Counted from the stretch's first letter, positions 1-6,955 are shown. The stretch: 9,333 bases of DNA from Sulfurospirillaceae bacterium (GCA_028705785.1 JAQWCT010000091.1:1-9333), one strand, 5' to 3'. Numbers and translations: made by a program. The notes: generated by a model from the sequence alone, not told the origin.

Positions 1-1
1 G

Positions 2-538
2 CCAAAAGCTTTGCAAAAGATTCCTTTTTGGGTGGGTATGAAAGTCGTACTTCGCGTGTGCATTGATGACGAAACAGGAAGAGTCATCGGGGCGCACAAA
101 TATAATAACTACATTGAAAAAGATTTTAAAGACCTCAGTGTCAATCAAAAAGTAAAACTTCTCTTGCGAGAAAAGACGATGCTAGGCTTTAAAGTTATCG
201 TCGATAATCGCTACGATGGACTCATTTTCCATAGTGATATTTTTGAAGATGTCGATGTGGGTGATGAAAAAGTAGGTTATGTCAAACTGATACGAGGGGA
301 TGGAAAACTTGACATCGCCTTGAAACCCATTGGCGATAAAGATGAACTTTATGCGAGTGAAAAAATCTTAGAATTACTCAAAGTCGAGGGTGGAAGTTTG
401 CCTTTTACCTACAAAAGTTCACCAGAGGTGATACAAAAAGAGTTTGGTCTCAGTCGAAAAGCATATAAAAGAGCCTTAACGAAGCTTATCGAAGCGGGTA
501 CTATCGTGCTTCATGAAGAGGGCATCGCACTGAAATGA
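2..538 (+). CDS. cvfB: CvfB-family S1/winged-helix RNA-binding protein (3' part)
   Basis: The reading frame is open from base 2 with no stop or convincing start, so the 5' end lies outside the window; the TTG at 11 is probably internal. About 178 residues are visible, whereas family members (COG2996, B. subtilis YitL, S. aureus CvfB) run to roughly 280-300. A complete S1-like beta-barrel is seen at about residues 59-110 of the fragment (GFKVIVDNRYDGLIFHSDIF, then GYVKLIRGDGKLDIALKP). It is followed by the family's C-terminal winged helix (about 115-178, SSPEVIQKEFGLSRKAYKRA). Known members bind RNA and affect expression of virulence or stress genes; the role here is inferred only from the family. 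The stop TGA (536-538) is overlapped by an ATG at 535. The gene heads a three-gene coupled unit whose junction with the next gene carries a tandem duplication. Confidence 0.85.
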   Translation, partial: PKALQKIPFWVGMKVVLRVCIDDETGRVIGAHKYNNYIEKDFKDLSVNQKVKLLLREKTMLGFKVIVDNRYDGLIFHSDIFEDVDVGDEKVGYVKLIRGDGKLDIALKPIGDKDELYASEKILELLKVEGGSLPFTYKSSPEVIQKEFGLSRKAYKRALTKLIEAGTIVLHEEGIALK

Positions 539-569
539 GACTGGGTATCGCACTGAAATGAGACTGGGT
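524..569. repeat. 23-bp perfect tandem duplication at a gene junction
   Basis: Two identical 23-base units lie head to tail at 524-546 and 547-569, each starting ATCGCACTG and ending GAGACTGGGT. The sequence then continues with ATCG (570-573), so ATCG flanks the unit. That microhomology is what slipped-strand duplication would use. The unit contains the last codons and stop of the cvfB-like gene and the first codons of the flavoprotein gene. Its length is not a multiple of three, but both proteins stay intact because the duplication falls exactly across the stop/start overlap. Confidence 0.97.
535..561 (+). other. 8-codon mini-ORF created by the duplication
   Basis: The ATG at 535-537 overlaps the cvfB-like stop (ATGA at 535-538). 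It encodes MRLGIALK and then stops at TGA 559-561, which is itself overlapped by the ATG of the flavoprotein gene (ATGA at 558-561). The peptide fuses the flavoprotein N-terminus (MRLGI) to the cvfB-like C-terminus (ALK). It is unlikely to be a functional peptide, but it may act as a relay for termination-reinitiation between the two genes, because no Shine-Dalgarno sequence is seen directly before 558. Confidence 0.6.
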
Positions 570-1784
570 ATCGTAGGTGCAGGAGCTTCAGGTCTTTTTG
601 CCGCCATGGAAGCGGCAAAAGCAGGCTTACATGTAAGCGTTTTTGAGAAAAATCCCAAAGTGGGTCGAAAAATCCTCGCCACAGGAAATGGTAGGTGCAA
701 TATCACCAATCGCACTATTTCCGCCTCCAATTACCACAGCCAAAAACCATCCTTTACCAACGCAACGCTCAGTCGTTTTAGCAGTGCTAAATGCGTAGAG
801 TACTTTAGAGAAATAGGGCTTGAAGTCGTAGAGGGAGAAAACGGTAGACTCTATCCTATGAATCAGCAATCCTCCAGTGTAGTAGATATGCTAGTGCATG
901 AATGTAAGCGCCTAGGTGTTGCGTTTTTTGTCCAAAGTGAAGTCAGCCATATCGAAAAAGTGGGTCATCAATTTTCCTTACATGTAAACAATGAAAAAAA
1001 ATTATTTGACTTTTGTTTGATAGCCACAGGTGGGCTTGCAATGCCGACTCTTGGGAGTAGTGAAAGTGGTTATAAGTTTGCGACTTTTTTTGGGCATAAA
1101 CTTATCCTCACGCATCCCTCCCTTGTGCAGTTGGTGTGTGACGATAAAGCCATCAAAGAGTTAAGTGGTGTCAAAATTGAGGGAAGCATCGAAGTTTTTG
1201 TGGATGGGAAAAGTCGAAAATGTGCCCTTGGTGACATTCTTTTTACAAGTTATGGCATCTCAGGAAGTGCTGTTTTAGAAGTGAGTCGCGAAGTCGCACA
1301 TGCCCTTACATGTAAAGAAAAAACTTTTGTGATGCTTGACTTAATCCCTCATTTTTCAAAAGATCAACTCGAAAGCCTCCTTCAAAAACGCCTTCAATAT
1401 GCTGTTGATAAATCGCTGACTTTTTGGCTGGAGGGACTTGTCAATAAAAAGCTCGCTCCTTTTATCGTCTCACTTGCAGGACTTAAACACATCCTTAAAG
1501 CCTCAGCATTAGAAATCAAAGAGATCAAAAAACTCGCTTTAACTTTAAAATCTATCAAGTTACATGTAGAGGGTACCAAAGGCTTTGGAAGTGCAGAAGT
1601 TACCGCAGGTGGCGTGGATGTTAGCGACATTGACCCCCAGACATTTGAATCAAAAATCGTTAAAAATCTCTACTTTACTGGTGAAGTTTTAGATGTAGAT
1701 GGGGATTGTGGCGGATACAATCTTCACTTTGCTTGGGGTTCAGGCTATATCGCAGGCAATGAAATCGGAAAAAGGAAAAAATAG
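558..1784 (+). CDS. BaiN/RdsA-family NAD(P)/FAD-dependent oxidoreductase (HI0933-like)
   Basis: A 408-residue flavoprotein of the COG2081 (HI0933/YhiN/BaiN) family, full length for the group. The N-terminal Rossmann dinucleotide motif is G7-x-G9-x-x-G12 (GIVGAGASG) with acidic E30 at the end of beta-2 for the FAD ribose. The family signature GRKILATGNGRCNITN is at 36-51, the ATGG motif at 156-159, and a second FAD-binding signature runs through TAGGVDVSDIDP (349-360), LYFTGEVLDVDGDCGGYNL (371-389) and the WGSGYIAG tail. Relatives include BaiN-type flavoproteins that reduce bile-acid intermediates, but the physiological substrate of most members is unknown, so no substrate is proposed. It starts at the second ATGA overlap without its own ribosome site, and its stop overlaps the next GTG start by one base. 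It carries three exact copies and one near copy of the TTACATGTAA palindrome. Confidence 0.92.
   Translation: MRLGIVGAGASGLFAAMEAAKAGLHVSVFEKNPKVGRKILATGNGRCNITNRTISASNYHSQKPSFTNATLSRFSSAKCVEYFREIGLEVVEGENGRLYPMNQQSSSVVDMLVHECKRLGVAFFVQSEVSHIEKVGHQFSLHVNNEKKLFDFCLIATGGLAMPTLGSSESGYKFATFFGHKLILTHPSLVQLVCDDKAIKELSGVKIEGSIEVFVDGKSRKCALGDILFTSYGISGSAVLEVSREVAHALTCKEKTFVMLDLIPHFSKDQLESLLQKRLQYAVDKSLTFWLEGLVNKKLAPFIVSLAGLKHILKASALEIKEIKKLALTLKSIKLHVEGTKGFGSAEVTAGGVDVSDIDPQTFESKIVKNLYFTGEVLDVDGDCGGYNLHFAWGSGYIAGNEIGKRKK
627..636. repeat. TTACATGTAA palindrome, copy 1
   Basis: Exact copy in the flavoprotein gene, extending to the 14-base palindrome GCTTACATGTAAGC (625-638). It is read in frame as Leu-His-Val. 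Confidence 0.95.
978..987. repeat. TTACATGTAA palindrome, copy 2
   Basis: Exact copy (flanks C/A) in the flavoprotein gene, read as Leu-His-Val. Confidence 0.95.
1306..1315. repeat. TTACATGTAA palindrome, copy 3
   Basis: Exact copy (flanks C/A) in the flavoprotein gene, read in a different frame as Leu-Thr-Cys-Lys. Confidence 0.95.
1560..1569. repeat. TTACATGTAG, one-mismatch copy of the palindrome
   Basis: A 9/10 match in the flavoprotein gene, read as Leu-His-Val. It may be a decayed copy or chance. Confidence 0.6.
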
Positions 1785-2326
1785 TGCATATAGATTTAGA
1801 AACAACAGCGATGCTTTTAGTCGATGTGCAAGAGAGACTTTTTCCGCATATCGACAACAATACCGCTTTAGCTTTGCGTTTGGAGATATTGTTAAAAGGA
1901 CTTGGGATTTTAGAAGTGCCTATCTTTTGTAACCAACAATACACCGAAAAACTCGGCGTAACACTTCCCTCTTTATTTTCTCTTTTGAGATCCAAAGAAG
2001 TCTATGAAAAGCGCGCTTTTAGCTGTTGCGACAATCCAGACATTTTACATGCCTTGAAATCATCTAATGCCAAAACAATCATCGTAGCAGGCATCGAAGC
2101 GCATGTATGCGTTTTGCAAACCGTCCTTGATCTTATCTTTCATGATTATACGCCAGTAGTTGTTGTAGATGCCATTGGTTCAAGACATCACCAAAACCTT
2201 GAAATTGCCCTTAAACGCATGGAAAAAGAGGGCGCTATCCTGACCACAACAGAATCACTTTTATTTGAATTACTGCGAACAGCAACACATCCACAGTTTA
2301 GAGCGATAAGTGCATTAGTAAAGTAA
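1784..2326 (+). CDS. Isochorismatase-fold cysteine hydrolase
   Basis: A 180-residue protein of the isochorismatase-like superfamily (nicotinamidase, YcaC and related hydrolases). The likely catalytic triad is D14 (MLLVDVQERLF), K76 (YEKRAFSC) and C109 in GIEAHVCV (103-110), the usual cis-peptide/nucleophile segment. The length is typical of the short single-domain members. It most resembles the uncharacterised YcaC-like subgroup rather than PncA or EntB: the metal-binding D-x-H pattern of nicotinamidases is not evident. The start is GTG at 1784, sharing its G with the preceding TAG stop, so translation is probably coupled. An amidase- or hydrolase-type reaction is inferred; the substrate is unknown. 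Confidence 0.88.
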   Translation: MHIDLETTAMLLVDVQERLFPHIDNNTALALRLEILLKGLGILEVPIFCNQQYTEKLGVTLPSLFSLLRSKEVYEKRAFSCCDNPDILHALKSSNAKTIIVAGIEAHVCVLQTVLDLIFHDYTPVVVVDAIGSRHHQNLEIALKRMEKEGAILTTTESLLFELLRTATHPQFRAISALVK

Positions 2327-2344
2327 GTCAATCTTTTTTGTTCC

Positions 2345-2377
2345 CATGCTATTTTCATGCTACGAATTTAGTATAAG
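2345..2377 (+). promoter_or_regulatory. Candidate activator direct repeat and -10 element
   Basis: CATGCTA occurs twice (2345-2351 and 2356-2362), 11 bases apart. A -10-like TATAAG (2372-2377) lies nine bases beyond the second copy, and no good -35 hexamer is seen. Direct repeats one helical turn apart just upstream of a -10 are typical of activator sites such as those of OmpR-type regulators. If real, this would drive the FIST chemoreceptor gene with a leader of about 120 bases. The evidence is pattern only. Confidence 0.25.
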
Positions 2378-2436
2378 ATTTTTACATGAAACAGATATAT
2401 TGCGGTTCCGTTTTAAAATGCCTATTCTACTTTTAC

Positions 2437-2467
2437 TTAACAGTGGGGGGAATGAAATCTATACAAT
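2437..2467 (+). promoter_or_regulatory. Candidate sigma-70 promoter for the FIST chemoreceptor
   Basis: TTAACA (2437-2442) as -35 and TATACA (2460-2465, within TATACAAT) as -10 are separated by 17 bases. Transcription would start near 2472, about 30 bases before the ATG. The spacer contains a run of six G (2445-2450). The spacing is good and the hexamers are moderate, so this is only a candidate. Confidence 0.4.
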
Positions 2468-2501
2468 AGCTCAATAGACATAATTCAAGAAAGAGGGAAA
2501 T

Positions 2502-4505
2502 ATGCTAAGTTTTTTCAAATCGACTGGCGAACAGCCAAAGATGAATTCTAGTACCGATGATGTTGTGATGACAGTAGTGCTTCGCGAAGCAGAAATCAGT
2601 AGTGGAAAACTGAATAACCTTCCTATGGTTCCAAAAGTTGTCATAGGTTTTGTCTCACCAGCACTTGATTTTTCGACTATTGCTTCGCGGCTTAAACAAG
2701 CTTTGCCTACGGAGACAACACTCATTCTTTCCACAACCGCTGGCGAGCTTTGTAGCTTCGATAAAATAGTACCCATCGCCAATCTCTATTCTCAAGCCAA
2801 TGCAGGGACTGGTGATAATATTGTTTTGATGCTCTTTGACCAAAAGATGATTAGTGATGTTTTTGTCGCTTCTGTACCGCTTAGAAGTGAAGATATGGCT
2901 ACAAGCTCACGCAATGAAGCGCAGAGAATTGAAGCTATTTCCGAAGAGCTTCGAAGGATTCGTGTACCTTTTAAGATGAACCATGAGGACACCCTTGGGT
3001 ATACGCTTATAGATGGTCTATCGGCAAGTGAAAGTTTTTTTATGGAGGCTGTTTATAATGTTGGCAGTTTTCCTTGCTTACTTATCGGTGGGAGTGCTGG
3101 TGGTAAACTTGATTTTAAAAATACCTATATTTTTGATGGAAAGCATGCTTTGCGTCATCATGCATTAATTACTTTCATCAAGCTTACGCCACAATATCGT
3201 TTTGGTATCTTTAAAAGTCAAAACTTTAGAAAAACGACCACTAAATTTGCGGTACTCTCCGCTGATCCTATTAAACGGACAGTTTCTTCTTTTTTAGATA
3301 CGAAAACCAATGCGCGTATTGGTATTATTGAAGCTTTAACGGCTCACTTTTCTTGTTTACCTGAACAACTCGATAACAAGCTTTCTAATTTTACTTTTGG
3401 TATCGAAATCGATGGTGAACTCTATGTCAGGTCTATCGCTTCTATTGATGTATCTGCGGATACCGTACATTTTTATTGTGACATTGAAGCAGGAGAAGAA
3501 CTTCTTCTTTTGGAAAAAACAGATTTTGTTAAAACAACCAGTGATAATTACGCTGAATTTAGTCGTAAAAAACCTAAAGCAATAGGGGCAATTTTCAATG
3601 ACTGTGTTTTGCGTCGTCTTTTTAATGCGACAGAGATTAACAATCTTCGTGTTTTTAAAGATATTCCTATAGTGGGCTTTTCGACTTTTGGTGAACTTTT
3701 AGGTATCAATATCAACCAAACACTCACAGCGGTATTTTTCTATCATATGTTAGATAATGAAACTTTGGAAGATGAATATATTGACCGTTTTGTACAAAAA
3801 TATGCTGGATTTAAAAGCTATTTTCTTCTACGCAAAATCAATCGTCAAATGATGATTGACAATATTAACAGAGCAATGCTTCTTCAAATGAAAGAGAGTA
3901 TGCCTGTCATTCTAACCATAGGGAGTACGCTTCGTCATGCGGTAGAGTCGATCAATACAATCGAAAATCAGTTAATGACAGTCAAAAGTCAATTTTCAAT
4001 TTTTTCAACCAATATGGAACAAAGTAGTCACAGCAATTCAACGCTATCTTCAGAAGTTGAGAATCTTACCAATAATGTTCGGGATATTCGTGCTGTTTTG
4101 GGGGTTATCGCCGATATCGCAGATCAAACGAATCTTTTGGCGCTCAATGCTGCTATTGAAGCCGCACGCGCAGGAGAGCATGGACGAGGCTTTGCTGTTG
4201 TTGCAGATGAAGTGCGAAAGCTTGCGGAGCGAACGCAAAAAAGTCTCTCTGAAACCAATGTCTCAGTTAGTACGATTGTACAAGCTGTTGAGAGTATTAG
4301 TGCTTCAATGAGCGGTGTGAGTGAAGGACTTTTAGAAATGTCTACAAAAAGTTCAAATCTCTCTGTTGAAATGGAAGAGCTCTCTGGAAAAAGCCAAACT
4401 ATTGCGAGGGAATTACAATCCCAGTCGGTTTTAACTGAACAACTCAATGGTGAACTGACTAAACTCCAAGTCTATGAAAAAACACTTGATATTTTAAACA
4501 AATAA
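2502..4505 (+). CDS. Soluble chemoreceptor: FIST sensor domains + methyl-accepting signalling domain
   Basis: This 667-residue protein has no signal peptide or membrane helix, so it should be a cytoplasmic chemoreceptor. Residues about 45-255 form a FIST N-type sensory region (VIGFVSPALDF, STTAGELC, GYTLIDGLSASESFF, LLIGGSAGGKLDF). Residues about 265-412 form a FIST C region ending VGFSTFGELLGININQTLTAVFFY. A helical linker (425-470) leads to the methyl-accepting signalling hairpin with the highly conserved tip at 536-575 (IADIADQTNLLALNAAIEAA, then ARAGEHGRGFAVVADEVRKL). The arms on each side are about 100 residues, and the C-terminus lacks a CheR/CheB-tethering pentapeptide. FIST domains are proposed to bind small ligands such as amino acids, but the ligand here is unknown. 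AGAGGG (2492-2497) is a good ribosome site for the ATG at 2502. The gene is monocistronic, followed by a terminator. Confidence 0.93.
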   Translation: MLSFFKSTGEQPKMNSSTDDVVMTVVLREAEISSGKLNNLPMVPKVVIGFVSPALDFSTIASRLKQALPTETTLILSTTAGELCSFDKIVPIANLYSQANAGTGDNIVLMLFDQKMISDVFVASVPLRSEDMATSSRNEAQRIEAISEELRRIRVPFKMNHEDTLGYTLIDGLSASESFFMEAVYNVGSFPCLLIGGSAGGKLDFKNTYIFDGKHALRHHALITFIKLTPQYRFGIFKSQNFRKTTTKFAVLSADPIKRTVSSFLDTKTNARIGIIEALTAHFSCLPEQLDNKLSNFTFGIEIDGELYVRSIASIDVSADTVHFYCDIEAGEELLLLEKTDFVKTTSDNYAEFSRKKPKAIGAIFNDCVLRRLFNATEINNLRVFKDIPIVGFSTFGELLGININQTLTAVFFYHMLDNETLEDEYIDRFVQKYAGFKSYFLLRKINRQMMIDNINRAMLLQMKESMPVILTIGSTLRHAVESINTIENQLMTVKSQFSIFSTNMEQSSHSNSTLSSEVENLTNNVRDIRAVLGVIADIADQTNLLALNAAIEAARAGEHGRGFAVVADEVRKLAERTQKSLSETNVSVSTIVQAVESISASMSGVSEGLLEMSTKSSNLSVEMEELSGKSQTIARELQSQSVLTEQLNGELTKLQVYEKTLDILNK

Positions 4506-4517
4506 ACTTTACAAAAG

Positions 4518-4544
4518 CAGAGGGAACTACTTCCCTCTGTTCCT
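4518..4544. terminator. Bidirectional intrinsic terminator between convergent genes
   Basis: A perfect 9-base-pair stem, CAGAGGGAA (4518-4526) with TTCCCTCTG (4531-4539), closes a CTAC tetraloop. It is followed by T-rich TTCCTTTAT on the + strand. Read from the - strand, the hairpin is followed by CTTTTGTAAAG. It lies in the 39 bases between the stops of the chemoreceptor gene and hemJ and probably serves both. Confidence 0.85.
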
Positions 4545-5051
4545 TTATCTCGTTGGCTTCATAATCATATAACCAATAAATCCAAACAATCCTATCATTA
4601 AAAGGGTAAAGAGTAGTGAAAAAGCTTTTACCACTACATAGGCAACGATAAGGATGGAAAGTAGCGTGGGGACTTCGTTGTAGGCTCTGAAAAACTTACC
4701 ATTTTTCTTACATGTAAGGTTTTCAAGTCCTTTTCTAAAGTACTCTAATGAAAATGAATAAGCAACCAAAATAGCAGCTACAAACAGTTTTGCATAAAGC
4801 CAAAAACCTGTTTCAAAAAGTGCGGGGTTTATCCATAACATCATTAAACCGCTTAGAATGGTTGCCCACATGGCGGGTAGTCCGATGTATTTGTAGATTT
4901 TGTATTCTTGGATTTTAACCACTTCAACGAACTCTTTTTTCTCGGCATGTTCAACATGGTAGACAAAAAGGCGTGGGAGATAAAACAGCATTGCCATCCA
5001 TGACATAAAAGAGACGACATGAAATGTCAGTATCCAACTATAATAAAGCAT
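4545..5051 (-). CDS. hemJ: Protoporphyrinogen IX oxidase HemJ (CopD-like membrane protein)
   Basis: HemJ oxidises protoporphyrinogen IX to protoporphyrin IX, the penultimate step of heme synthesis, in the inner membrane. The family signatures are clear (numbering from the ATG at 5051): FHVVSFMSWMAMLFYLPRLF near the N-terminus with the conserved His, Trp and Arg, then VYHVEH, FWLYAKLFVA with the conserved Lys, and FFRAYNEVPTLL. Five hydrophobic segments can be seen; the fifth (about 145-165) is an extra helix after the point where many family members end (VVVK). I choose ATG 5051 (168 residues), because AGGA (5058-5061) is 6 bases from it; a GTG one codon upstream (5054) would have only 3-base spacing. 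It lies 66 bases after the SDR-DUF2867 stop and may be co-transcribed with it. The gene contains one TTACATGTAA copy. Confidence 0.9.
   Translation of the reverse strand: MLYYSWILTFHVVSFMSWMAMLFYLPRLFVYHVEHAEKKEFVEVVKIQEYKIYKYIGLPAMWATILSGLMMLWINPALFETGFWLYAKLFVAAILVAYSFSLEYFRKGLENLTCKKNGKFFRAYNEVPTLLSILIVAYVVVKAFSLLFTLLMIGLFGFIGYMIMKPTR
4708..4717. repeat. TTACATGTAA palindrome, copy 4
   Basis: Exact copy (CTTACATGTAAG, 4707-4718) in hemJ, read on the - strand as Leu-Thr-Cys-Lys in a loop between membrane segments. Confidence 0.95.
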
Positions 5052-5117
5052 CACTATTCCTTTTTGCCCGCAAGTATAGCAAAAGTATGCGATATTTTTG
5101 GGTAGTCAATGTACAAA

Positions 5118-6530
5118 TTAGTCCTCATCTTTAATAGACTTCATCAAGTTATGTGCCATGCCATTAAAAACAAAAAAATGTAAAGGAATGAGCAGATACC
5201 AGTAAATTCGACCCGCTAATCCATGGGGGTAAAAGTAAGCTGTTTGGTAAAATGTGCCATCTTTAATTAAAAATTCAAGCCATGCGATACCTGGAAGTTT
5301 CATTTGTGCGAAAAGAAGAAGCCTTTTGTTTTCTTGCAAATCCACGACTTTCCAAAAATCGACACTATCGCCGATGCGCAATTCTCTAGAGTCTCGTCTT
5401 CCCCGTGAGAGTCCATACCCTCCAAAAAGTTTATCGATGGCCCCTCTTGTCCTCCAAAGCAAATCATAACCAAACCAGCCGTTCTTTCCACCTACAGCAC
5501 AAAATGTCGTGTAGACCTTGTGCGCACTATGGTTTCCCATGGGAAGTGCTTGTCTGTCGATAAAAACAGCATTCGATAGTGCCGAGTGGTCTATCTCCCA
5601 TGCTTCACCCGAAGCATCTGACCAGCGGCTGATAATTTGTTTATGTTTAATTTCCTCAATGGTTTCTTTGACCGCGTCTTCATAATCCATAGGATGAATG
5701 TTGGGGAAAAGTTTAGTGGCGTTATTATTTTTAAGCAGTACCTCACTTTTTAGACCCTCAATGAGTGCAGAAGCGACAGAATAAGGCACAGGTGTCATGA
5801 GCGTTAGCCAGTAGGATGAGAGTTTTGGAGAGAAAAAAGGTACAGGAATAAGCGTTCTTTTAAGTCCACAGGCTAGCGCATATCCCAAAAGAAGGTCTTT
5901 ATAACTCATCGTTTTGCTACCGATATCGATGATGGTACTGTGTGGAGTATCTATAAAAGCCGCTTGTGCAAGATACTCGATGACATCTTTTTGAGCACTT
6001 GGTTGGCAGAGCGTATTGACCCATTTAGGCGTAATCATAAAGGGGAGTTTTTCAACCAAATGTCGGATAATCTCAAAACTAGCCGAACCAGAACCAATGA
6101 TAACACCTGCTCGAAACCATAAAGTTTGTATTTTGTCTGGTTGTTTGCTGAGAATCTCTCCTGTTTCGATGCGAGAGAGAAGATGTTCACTCGCCGTTTC
6201 TTTATCTCCCAAACCTCCGAGATAAATAATGCGTTTCACACCTTGTTTGATACATGCCTCACGGAAATTTTCAGCACTTTTTCGGTCTAACTCTTGATAA
6301 TTTTTTGAATCCATCGAATGAATGAGATAGTATGCAACATCAATACCCACTAATGCTTTCTCTAAACTAATGGGGTCAAATGTGGTACCGATAGAGACTT
6401 GTATATTTTGTTTTTCGATGGAGGGTTTATCTCGTTTCATAAAAAGACGAATGTTAACATCTTCACTCAAAAGTCTATGTTTGAGCCTTCTTCCGATATA
6501 ACCCGTAGCTCCAGTGATAAGTATGTTCAT
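5118..6530 (-). CDS. SDR-family NAD(P)-binding protein with C-terminal DUF2867
   Basis: A 470-residue two-domain protein. The N-terminal half is an atypical/extended SDR Rossmann fold: GATGYIG (7-13) binds the dinucleotide, YYLIHS is at 67-72, RKSAENF at 83-89 and GVKRIIYLGGLGD at 97-109. It lacks the classical YxxxK catalytic pair at the expected place, as do many NmrA/YbjT-like members, so it may act as a redox sensor or on an unidentified substrate. The C-terminal region (about 325-465) matches the DUF2867 pattern, with WFGYDLLWRTRGAIDKLFGG, RRDSRELRIGDSVDFWKV and MKLPGIAWLEF; hydrophobic YWYLLIPLHFFVF near the end could contact the membrane. ATG 6530 has the ribosome site AAGGA seven bases upstream. 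Two inverted repeats precede the gene. Its function is unknown. Confidence 0.85.
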   Translation of the reverse strand: MNILITGATGYIGRRLKHRLLSEDVNIRLFMKRDKPSIEKQNIQVSIGTTFDPISLEKALVGIDVAYYLIHSMDSKNYQELDRKSAENFREACIKQGVKRIIYLGGLGDKETASEHLLSRIETGEILSKQPDKIQTLWFRAGVIIGSGSASFEIIRHLVEKLPFMITPKWVNTLCQPSAQKDVIEYLAQAAFIDTPHSTIIDIGSKTMSYKDLLLGYALACGLKRTLIPVPFFSPKLSSYWLTLMTPVPYSVASALIEGLKSEVLLKNNNATKLFPNIHPMDYEDAVKETIEEIKHKQIISRWSDASGEAWEIDHSALSNAVFIDRQALPMGNHSAHKVYTTFCAVGGKNGWFGYDLLWRTRGAIDKLFGGYGLSRGRRDSRELRIGDSVDFWKVVDLQENKRLLLFAQMKLPGIAWLEFLIKDGTFYQTAYFYPHGLAGRIYWYLLIPLHFFVFNGMAHNLMKSIKDED

Positions 6531-6531
6531 A

Positions 6532-6554
6532 ATGTAATCCTTTTTGAATTACAT
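6532..6554. promoter_or_regulatory. Inverted repeat over the ribosome site of the SDR-DUF2867 gene
   Basis: ATGTAAT (6532-6538) and ATTACAT (6548-6554) are perfect 7-base arms around a 9-base spacer. The - strand ribosome site AAAAAGG lies in the spacer, so the dyad could be a regulator's operator or an mRNA hairpin exposing the site in its loop. The arms resemble the half-site of the dispersed TTACATGTAA palindrome. Confidence 0.4.
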
Positions 6555-6563
6555 CATCATATC

Positions 6564-6582
6564 CTAATAAAATGGGTATTAG
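6564..6582. promoter_or_regulatory. Second inverted repeat upstream of the SDR-DUF2867 gene
   Basis: CTAATA (6564-6569) and TATTAG (6577-6582) are perfect arms with a 7-base spacer, in the 97 bases between the cowN stop and the SDR start. On the - strand TATTAG could double as a weak -10, with TTGCGC 15 bases upstream as -35. It may be an operator; it has no T-tract and is not a terminator. Confidence 0.3.
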
Positions 6583-6627
6583 TAGCGCAAAAATGACTAT
6601 TGATGCAACGACAAAAGAATTAAAATC

Positions 6628-6930
6628 TTAGCAGCACTCTAATTCGGCTTTTTCCATAAGTTCGATTCCTTTTTCAAAATCATACTCTTCAAAAAGGGCA
6701 GAAAGGTAAAAAACATGGGAACAGATATGGTACAAAATATCCTTAGAATCGTGCTTTGCGAAAATAGCTTTGTAGTCTTTAGGGATGAGCGTTTCAAAAC
6801 GAACCCACAAATCGTTTTTGGCCTCTGGGTGAAGTTCAAAAAGCTCATACATAGCATCTAATACTTGAGTAGCATTTTCATAGCAGTCAATGTTATGAAA
6901 ACTCACATAGCGATCGCGAATTTCTTCCAT
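6628..6930 (-). CDS. cowN: CowN, CO-tolerance protein for nitrogenase
   Basis: A 100-residue protein matching the CowN family: RYVSFHNIDCYENA near the N-terminus (7-20), LYHICSHVFYLSALFEEYDF (66-85), and the diagnostic C-terminal ECC (98-100). CowN sustains nitrogen-fixing growth in the presence of low carbon monoxide by protecting nitrogenase; it is a small cytoplasmic protein. The start is ATG 6930, with AAAAGG (6940-6945) nine bases upstream. A GTG one codon upstream is also possible. The frame stays open to an ATG at 6990, but that extension would contain the sigma-54 element. The neighbours (HiPIP-like protein, SDR-DUF2867) are not nif genes, so the gene is an orphan here, and its presence implies that the organism has nitrogenase elsewhere. 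Confidence 0.87.
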   Translation of the reverse strand: MEEIRDRYVSFHNIDCYENATQVLDAMYELFELHPEAKNDLWVRFETLIPKDYKAIFAKHDSKDILYHICSHVFYLSALFEEYDFEKGIELMEKAELECC

Positions 6931-6955
6931 CACAAATAGCCTTTTAGAGAGGATT

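Noticed and set aside
4050..4447. Open frames antisense to or overlapping the chemoreceptor signalling domain
   Set aside because: They mirror a strongly conserved coding region, have no recognisable domain and no ribosome site. The same applies to other antisense frames inside the flavoprotein, SDR and GGDEF-EAL genes.
5052..5054. GTG at 5054 as the hemJ start
   Set aside because: It is only 3 bases from AGGA; the ATG at 5051 has normal 6-base spacing. The difference is one residue.
6909..6916. GCGATCGC, the cyanobacterial HIP1 octamer
   Set aside because: A single copy only, inside cowN; no sign of iteration in this window.
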